Of a DNA stretch of 46,710 nucleotides, positions 41,996 to 46,710 are shown in pieces. How positions within the stretch are numbered: the first letter of the stretch is position 1; the number at the start of each line of letters is the position of its first letter. The stretch is from an uncultured Bryobacterales bacterium (GTDB taxonomy: Bacteria > Acidobacteriota > Terriglobia > Bryobacterales > Bryobacteraceae): positions 1 to 46,710 of the forward strand of contig CALGAR010000023.1 in NCBI GenBank assembly GCA_937959285.1, in the 5' to 3' direction. Below the pieces are notes generated by a model that was not told the origin of the DNA, searched no databases, and saw nothing but the letters and a program-made list of their open reading frames with translations. The translations under genes and the position numbers were made by a program.

Positions 41996-42896
41996 CGTCG
42001 ACTTGCCGGGCACGCATCTGGTCCAGCAGTTCCCGCGTCAGCGTAACGTTGCCGTTTTTGCCCGTGCCTAGTTTGATCTCCGGCTTGTTTGTCCCGTGAT
42101 AATCGGTTCCGCCGGTTTGGATTAAGCCGAACCTAGCCGCCATGGAGCGGTAGAGTTCCGTGTCTTCGGGGCTGTGCTCGCTGTGGTAAACCTCGATCGC
42201 CTCCATGCCGGCGTCGATCAGGATTCGAACGAGGGCCTCGAGCGCCTGCGCATCACGGCCGAAGGGGAGCCGCACGGGATGAGCAAGCGATGCGATGCCG
42301 CCGGCTGCGGCAATCTGCCGGATCCCTTCCTCTAGGGTCGGTTCCTCCCGCTCTACCGCCGCCTTCGCGGAATCGGCGAGGTAGACGTCGAACGCCTCCT
42401 GGAGCGTCTTCACGTATCCTTTGCGCAGCAGCACTTGCGCAAAGTGCGGCCGGCCGGTCAGGTTTCGGCCGAGTGCCTGCACTTCGTCGAGGGTGATGTC
42501 GACGCCAAGAGATTGCAGCTTCGCGACGAGCGCCCGGTTCCGCTTCCGGCGGCTCTCCTGCTGCCGTTGCAGGAATTCCCGAAAGGCGGCCGACGGAGGC
42601 CCATCGAGAAAGTATCCCAGCACGTGGACGGAAGGCATTCGCTTCGGCCTGGGCACTCCGGGCAGGCGGTCCATCAAACCGTTGTCCAGCCGTGTGCTCA
42701 GCTCGATGCCGGTTACTAGCTCCAAGCCGGCATCCCGGGCGAGCGGAGCGGCGAGGTCGCATCCAGCCAGCGTGTCATGGTCCGTAATGGCCAGCGCTTC
42801 CAGCCCGAGATCCACCGCATGTTTCACAAGCTCCCCGGGTGTCGCGCTGCCGTCCGATTGGTCCGTGTGTGTATGAAGATCGATTAAGCGAGTCAA
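41991..42896 (-). CDS. PHP-domain phosphoesterase (TrpH/RNase AM-like)
   Basis: 301 residues. Metal-binding residues of the PHP fold are in place: His8-x-His10 in DLHTHTDQSDG, Asp39-His40-Asp41 in ITDHDTLAG, Glu in GIELST, His in SLAHPVRLPFG, His in EVYHSEHSPED and Asp-x-His in GGTDYHGTN. Family members include 5'-3' exoribonuclease RNase AM and nucleoside 3',5'-bisphosphate phosphatases. It begins at a TTG with GAGG five bases upstream; no in-frame ATG is nearby. It is 57 bases downstream of hpnB on the same strand. Confidence 0.9.
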   Translation of the reverse strand: MTRLIDLHTHTDQSDGSATPGELVKHAVDLGLEALAITDHDTLAGCDLAAPLARDAGLELVTGIELSTRLDNGLMDRLPGVPRPKRMPSVHVLGYFLDGPPSAAFREFLQRQQESRRKRNRALVAKLQSLGVDITLDEVQALGRNLTGRPHFAQVLLRKGYVKTLQEAFDVYLADSAKAAVEREEPTLEEGIRQIAAAGGIASLAHPVRLPFGRDAQALEALVRILIDAGMEAIEVYHSEHSPEDTELYRSMAARFGLIQTGGTDYHGTNKPEIKLGTGKNGNVTLTRELLDQMRARQVDA

Positions 42897-42953
42897 AAGA
42901 ACCTCATATCGTCGCCCTTTTTCGCCGGTAATGTCAAATCGGCAGACCGGCGT

Positions 42954-44090
42954 CTACGCCGCTGCCACTCTACCCTTCCACTCGCCGCCTCGTCCCACCC
43001 AATGCCTGCGGGCCGAATCGAGAGTGGCTCCGAGATAGAAAAGCGCGACGAGCGGCAGCAGCGGCGCCAGGAACGCCGGTTGCCGGTAGAAGCGCAGCAT
43101 CGGCAGGTAGGTGAGCATCATCATCACCCATGCGCCTGCGCCCAGGATACTGGCGGGGCGAGATCCAAACAGGGCAAGGAGCGGCGGCGCAAGGTATGTC
43201 AGCATCATGCCAGCCGCGGTTCCTACCAGCAGAATCGGGGAGTAACGGAGCTGCGTGAACGCAGTACGCGCGATCATTCGCCAGATGACGCCGAAGGAAT
43301 CGTAGGGCCTGATACTTCTTACATCCTCGCCGAGATCCAGCCAGAGCCTGCCGCCAGAACCCTTCACGGCGCTCGCAAGCGAGCAGTCGTCGATCAGTTC
43401 ATTGCGGATCGCTGCCATTCCGCCGATTCGCTCGAGCGCCGTTCGTCGGATCAGCATGCAGCCGCCGGCGGCGCCGGCCGTGCTTCGATCCCGTCGAGCC
43501 GTCCAGGACGGCGGGTAGAGCTTGAAGAAGAAGAAAACGAACGCTGGGATCAGCAGCCGCTCCGGGAGCGATTCGCATCGCAGGGTCGCCATCAGCGAGA
43601 CAAGGTCAAAGTTGCCCTCCTCCGCCCGATCCGCCAGCCTCCGAAGGTTGCCTGGGCCGTGGACGATGTCGGCATCAGTGAGGAGGTAGTAATCGGGCGA
43701 GGCGCTGGCGGCCGCCTGAATTCCCTCGCCCATGGCCCAGACCTTTCCGCTCCAGCCCGGTGGCAGCGGTCTGGCATTCACGATCGTCAAACGTTCAACT
43801 GCCTTCCTGGCTTGCGCTGCACGGAGCGCCGCGTCTGCCGTGCCATCGGAACTGTGATCATCGACCACGATTACCTGGACAAGGCGAGGGTAATCCTGCG
43901 TCAGGAGAGATCCGACCGCATCACCGATCACAGCCGCTTCGTTGCGTGCTGGTACAACAGCGACGACCCGCGGCTCAGTTCCGGCGGGACGTGCACCCGG
44001 ACTCCGCCGGATCCGCCAGAAGCCTCCGCGGCCCGCCGCCAGATAAACCCAGATTCCTGCGGCGAGAGCCGCGATCGCTGTAGTCCACAT
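42954..44090 (-). CDS. hpnB: Hopene-associated glycosyltransferase HpnB
   Basis: 378 residues: an N-terminal membrane helix (~1-20), a GT-A family 2 domain with VVPARNEAAVIG, VDDHSSDG (~76-83) and the TDAD metal motif (138-141), then FFFFKLYP, AAGGCMLIRR, LIDDCSLA, and RMIARTAFTQLRYSP, followed by several C-terminal membrane helices. These phrases are characteristic of HpnB, linked with hopanoid gene clusters. The sugar and acceptor are not established. No squalene-hopene cyclase or other hpn gene lies in the window. It is downstream of the site-2 protease gene after a 162-base gap. Confidence 0.85.
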   Translation of the reverse strand: MWTTAIAALAAGIWVYLAAGRGGFWRIRRSPGARPAGTEPRVVAVVPARNEAAVIGDAVGSLLTQDYPRLVQVIVVDDHSSDGTADAALRAAQARKAVERLTIVNARPLPPGWSGKVWAMGEGIQAAASASPDYYLLTDADIVHGPGNLRRLADRAEEGNFDLVSLMATLRCESLPERLLIPAFVFFFFKLYPPSWTARRDRSTAGAAGGCMLIRRTALERIGGMAAIRNELIDDCSLASAVKGSGGRLWLDLGEDVRSIRPYDSFGVIWRMIARTAFTQLRYSPILLVGTAAGMMLTYLAPPLLALFGSRPASILGAGAWVMMMLTYLPMLRFYRQPAFLAPLLPLVALFYLGATLDSARRHWVGRGGEWKGRVAAA

Positions 44091-44252
44091 GCGAGTACTG
44101 ATGAACGGAAGAAGCGAGAAGGCCTATTCTCTAACCAATTCTGCGGGACGCTGCAGCATTCGGGCAACGTGCAGGCGGCAGGCCTCGAATGAAGGGGATC
44201 GCAATAGCAGGGTAGCTCGATCCTCAAGCGATCGGATTGGCTGCTCGGGGGC
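44091..44252. other. 162-base gap between the protease gene and hpnB
   Basis: No conserved RNA, strong promoter or ribosome site is evident. A five-base inverted repeat GAGAA/TTCTC occurs at 44116-44131. The longer frames seen here are antisense continuations of neighbouring genes. Confidence 0.4.
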
Positions 44253-45410
44253 TCAGCGAGTGGGTAGAGGAACGCTTTGTCCGTTGTTCGACTCCAGATC
44301 CATCTTCATTGCAAGAAAACTGAGCAGATCGCGCAAGGAGACAATCCCGACCAGGCGGTCTCCTTCTACAACCATAAGCCTCGTACGGTCGGACTGATTC
44401 ATTTTCGCCAATGCTTTGACGGCATCGGTGTCGGGCGCGATCGTGTTCTCAAGCGAGCAGGGCTTGTTCAGCTCAGAAACCCGATGCATGGCCCATTCCT
44501 CGCGCGGAACCTCCTTGACGTCCGCTGCGCTGACACAGCCGACAAGGTGCGAATCGGAGACCACCGGAAACATCTTGTAGTGGTGCCGGTAGAAGTAATC
44601 TTCGACGAGTTCCTCGACGGAAATATCCGGGCTGACGGTAATCGGCTCCGTTCGCATAAAGCGCCGGACCGGCTCGCCTTCCAGTGCTTGCCGGATCATG
44701 AGCTGCTGATACGACATGCGGGAAGCGTTTCGAATGAAGAGTCCGATGAGAAACCACCAGATGGCGCCGATGAAGTTGCCCACGAACAGTTGCCAGACAG
44801 CAAGGATCATCAGAAGGGCTCCAAATCCACTACCGATAGCTGCAGAGACTCTGGTCGCCCACTTCAGGTTGCCCTTGTAGTGCCATAACGCTGCGCGCAG
44901 CACTCTTCCGCCGTCGAGCGGAAAGGCGGGGATCATGTTGAAGATTGCGAGGATGATGTTAATCCAGGCGAGGTAGCCAAGCACGCCGGTAACCGCAACA
45001 GGCCAGGTATCGCGCCCCGCTTGAAAGAGCCCGTAACAGATGGCGCTGAAAACAACGCTCGAAAGCGGACCGGCCACGGCCATCAAAAATTCGCTTTTCG
45101 CTGTAGCCGGTTCGCGCTCCATCTCGGCGACGCCGCCGAAGACAAACAGCGTGATTCCTCGCATTGCCAGGTCGTAGCGCCGTGCAACCAGGGAATGGGA
45201 CAGTTCGTGCCACACAATGGACACAAATAGTCCGACAGCTCCCGCTGCACCCATCCACCAGTAGGTTGACCGTTCAAGCCCGGGTACCGTGAAAGGGAAG
45301 AACCCTACTGCCAGCGTCCATGTGATCAGAAACGCCAGGAGAAACCAGCTAGGATCCAGCTTCACTTCGAATCCAAAAAGCGTGAAAAGCTTAATTGCCC
45401 GCCCGAACAC
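44253..45410 (-). CDS. Site-2 protease family (M50) membrane metalloprotease with CBS pair
   Basis: 385 residues. Several membrane helices surround the zinc site HELSH at 68-72 (His68, Glu69, His72) and the third-ligand motif NMIPAFPLDGGR with Asp166. The cytosolic C-terminus (~247-370) holds two CBS domains that usually bind adenosyl nucleotides (RFMRTEPITVSPDISVEEL; TRLMVVEGDRLVGIVSLRDLL). Such enzymes cleave substrates inside the membrane, for example anti-sigma factors. The start is a GTG at 45410, four bases after a perfect AGGAGG. Inverted and tandem repeats lie just upstream. It might act on the anti-sigma proteins in this window, but that is only a guess. Confidence 0.92.
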   Translation of the reverse strand: MFGRAIKLFTLFGFEVKLDPSWFLLAFLITWTLAVGFFPFTVPGLERSTYWWMGAAGAVGLFVSIVWHELSHSLVARRYDLAMRGITLFVFGGVAEMEREPATAKSEFLMAVAGPLSSVVFSAICYGLFQAGRDTWPVAVTGVLGYLAWINIILAIFNMIPAFPLDGGRVLRAALWHYKGNLKWATRVSAAIGSGFGALLMILAVWQLFVGNFIGAIWWFLIGLFIRNASRMSYQQLMIRQALEGEPVRRFMRTEPITVSPDISVEELVEDYFYRHHYKMFPVVSDSHLVGCVSAADVKEVPREEWAMHRVSELNKPCSLENTIAPDTDAVKALAKMNQSDRTRLMVVEGDRLVGIVSLRDLLSFLAMKMDLESNNGQSVPLPTR

Positions 45411-45457
45411 GTGTCCTCCTGACTCCGAGGAGTCCCGCTTTATGGACGCTTTATGGA
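45411..45457 (-). promoter_or_regulatory. Hairpin beside the ribosome site and 11-bp tandem repeat upstream of the protease gene
   Basis: GACTCC-GA-GGAGTC (45421-45434) is a perfect six-base inverted repeat directly adjacent to the AGGAGG site (plus 45413-45418 region). Just beyond it CGCTTTATGGA is repeated exactly and head to tail (45436-45446 and 45447-45457), one helical turn apart. On the minus strand the hairpin contains CTCCT, which could instead pair with the AGGAGG, giving two exclusive folds. Confidence 0.55.
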
Positions 45458-45595
45458 TGATTCATTGACCCACACTATTGTTGGAGTTAGCGGGAGGGAG
45501 CGGGAAACTGGCCGCATACGGCCGGCGAGGCGCATCGAAGGGTACGGCTGGCGACATTTGCGGAGTCTGATGACAACTGACGCGTATGCGGCGTG

Positions 45596-46710
45596 CTAAA
45601 GCTCCTTCAGCGCCTGTATGAGATCGTTCACCGCTTTCTTTCCGTCTGCGAAATAGATCAGCGTATTATCGGCAGCAAACAGGGGATTGGGTATGCCTGC
45701 GAATCCCGGGCTCAAACTTCGCTTTATGACGACAACGGTTCGCGACTTGTCGACATCGAGAATCGGCATGCCGGCAATGGGCGATTTCGGATCCGTGCGC
45801 GCCAGCGGATTCACAACATCATTTGCGCCGATTACGATGGAGACGTCTGTTTGCGCAAAGGTGGGATTGATCTCATCCATGTCTTTCAGCTTCTCGTAAG
45901 GGACATCGGCTTCCGCTAGCAGAACATTCATGTGCCCCGGCATCCGGCCGGCCACGGGGTGAATTGCGAATTCGACGGTCGCCCCGCGTGATTCGAGGAG
46001 CTGCGCCAGCGACCGGACGGCGTGCTGTGCCTGCGATACGGCTAATCCATAACCGGGCACGATGACGACTCGCCGCGCGGTCTCCAGCAGCATCGCAATC
46101 TCCTCGGCCGATGCCGCCTTCACCTTTCCGCTGTAGATTGCGTCGACGCTTGCCTTACTGGCCGGGGTGGAACTGAGGCCGCCAAACAGCACGTTCGCGA
46201 GCGAGCGGTTCATGGCCCGGCACATGATCTCAGTGAGGATGATCCCGGATGCTCCCACAAGAGCGCCCGAGATGATGAGCATATTGTTCCGGAGGACGAA
46301 TCCAGTAGCGGCTGCCGCAAGTCCCGAGTAGGAGTTTAAGAGGGAGATGACGACGGGCATGTCTGCTCCGCCGATCGGTATGGTCAGCAGAATACCGAGT
46401 AGACCGGCGATGCCCGCGACAATCCAATAGGCGCCGGTGCTCTCCGGATTCATGACAACCCAGATACTGAAGCCAAGCGCCGCCAGAGCCACCACGCCAT
46501 TGACGGGATGCTGCCCGGGAAAGACAACCGCATTCGTGTTGACCAGTTCCTGGAGCTTGCCGAACGCGACAAGGCTGCCGAAGAAGGTGACGGATCCAAT
46601 GAGTCCGGAAGCCACAGTGGCGATCCGGAAGTCAACTGCCGGCGTGCTGCCCGCTATAACAGTCTCAATCAGTGCCGCCCCGGCAACTAATACGGAGGCC
46701 GCCCCGCCGA
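45596..46710 (-). CDS. pntB: NAD(P) transhydrogenase subunit beta, 5' end cut by the window edge
   Basis: The frame stays open from the TAG at 45596 to the right edge (about 371 residues), so the N-terminus is missing; usual length is ~460. Membrane helices are followed by the soluble NADP-binding domain III: ARRVVIVPGYGLAVSQAQHAV, HPVAGRMPGHMNVLLAEA, INPTFAQTDVSIVIGANDVVNP, DVDKSRTVVVIKRSL and GFAGIPNPLF. With PntA it couples proton flow across the inner membrane to hydride transfer from NADH to NADP. The partner gene is outside the window. A short GGCCG/CGGCC hairpin occurs downstream (about 45510) but without a T-run. Confidence 0.96.
   Translation of the reverse strand, partial: GGAASVLVAGAALIETVIAGSTPAVDFRIATVASGLIGSVTFFGSLVAFGKLQELVNTNAVVFPGQHPVNGVVALAALGFSIWVVMNPESTGAYWIVAGIAGLLGILLTIPIGGADMPVVISLLNSYSGLAAAATGFVLRNNMLIISGALVGASGIILTEIMCRAMNRSLANVLFGGLSSTPASKASVDAIYSGKVKAASAEEIAMLLETARRVVIVPGYGLAVSQAQHAVRSLAQLLESRGATVEFAIHPVAGRMPGHMNVLLAEADVPYEKLKDMDEINPTFAQTDVSIVIGANDVVNPLARTDPKSPIAGMPILDVDKSRTVVVIKRSLSPGFAGIPNPLFAADNTLIYFADGKKAVNDLIQALKEL

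Noticed and set aside
43002..44192. A 396-codon plus-strand frame opposite hpnB
   Set aside because: Low-complexity Arg-rich translation with no recognisable fold; hpnB is convincing on the minus strand.
45500..45520. GGCCG/CGGCC hairpin downstream of pntB as a terminator
   Set aside because: The stem is only five pairs and no T-run follows on the minus strand.
1..46710. tRNA, rRNA, CRISPR, insertion sequence, attachment site or prophage
   Set aside because: No cloverleaf, rRNA segment, regular spacer repeats, transposase or integrase motif was found by reading both strands; the gaps are too short for most of these.

Overview
The window is about 46.7 kb of dense, roughly 60% GC bacterial chromosome with almost no non-coding DNA and no gap above 200 bases. 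The gene set (fused AroDE, tolQRAB-pal-cpoB, GlnE, HpnB, secreted HEAT-repeat proteins behind an ECF sigma factor, YncE-type propeller/phosphoesterase) fits a Gram-negative acidobacterium, probably of the Solibacter/Bryobacter type. That placement is inference from gene content, not from a search. I see no rRNA, tRNA, CRISPR array, insertion sequence or prophage.

Layout. Positions 1-10463 are one minus-strand run: tolQ, tolR, tolA-like, tolB, pal, cpoB (outer-membrane tethering), then a CBM9-like secreted protein, deoC, aroDE, a 67-residue Tat-like protein, an amidase and the start of glpX. recN (10621-12288) is divergent. Positions 12294-15873 hold map and two tandem phosphohexomutase paralogues. 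Positions 15919-21837 alternate strands: esterase, small unknown protein, MBL hydrolase, ygfZ, cysH, unknown secreted protein, pckA. Positions 21879-28778 hold a repeat protein, glnE, a MOSC protein and two HEAT-repeat secreted proteins. The HEAT genes lie downstream of an anti-sigma/ECF sigma pair (28799-30159), which follows an NtrY-like kinase and an NtrC-like regulator (30259-32962).

After a small DinB-like secreted protein (33103-33621), a minus-strand run of four genes (40055 to 33623) encodes a radical SAM protein, an ALDH7-type dehydrogenase, a 1127-residue fusion and a LOG-type phosphoribohydrolase. The right end has a 2-hydroxyacid dehydrogenase coupled to an HpcH/HpaI aldolase, a PHP phosphoesterase, HpnB, a site-2 protease with CBS domains, and a 5'-truncated pntB.

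The most unusual item is the fusion at 34204-37587. It carries sigma-like helices, an HxxxCxxC zinc-finger-like anti-sigma motif, one membrane segment, a YncE-type beta-propeller and a phosphoesterase domain in one open reading frame. It resembles a signalling chain compressed into one membrane-spanning polypeptide. A perfect 8-bp inverted repeat nearly fills the gap just upstream. Other recurrent themes are -10-like boxes 5-9 bases before unled start codons (candidate leaderless mRNAs) and convergent genes that abut or overlap at their stop codons.
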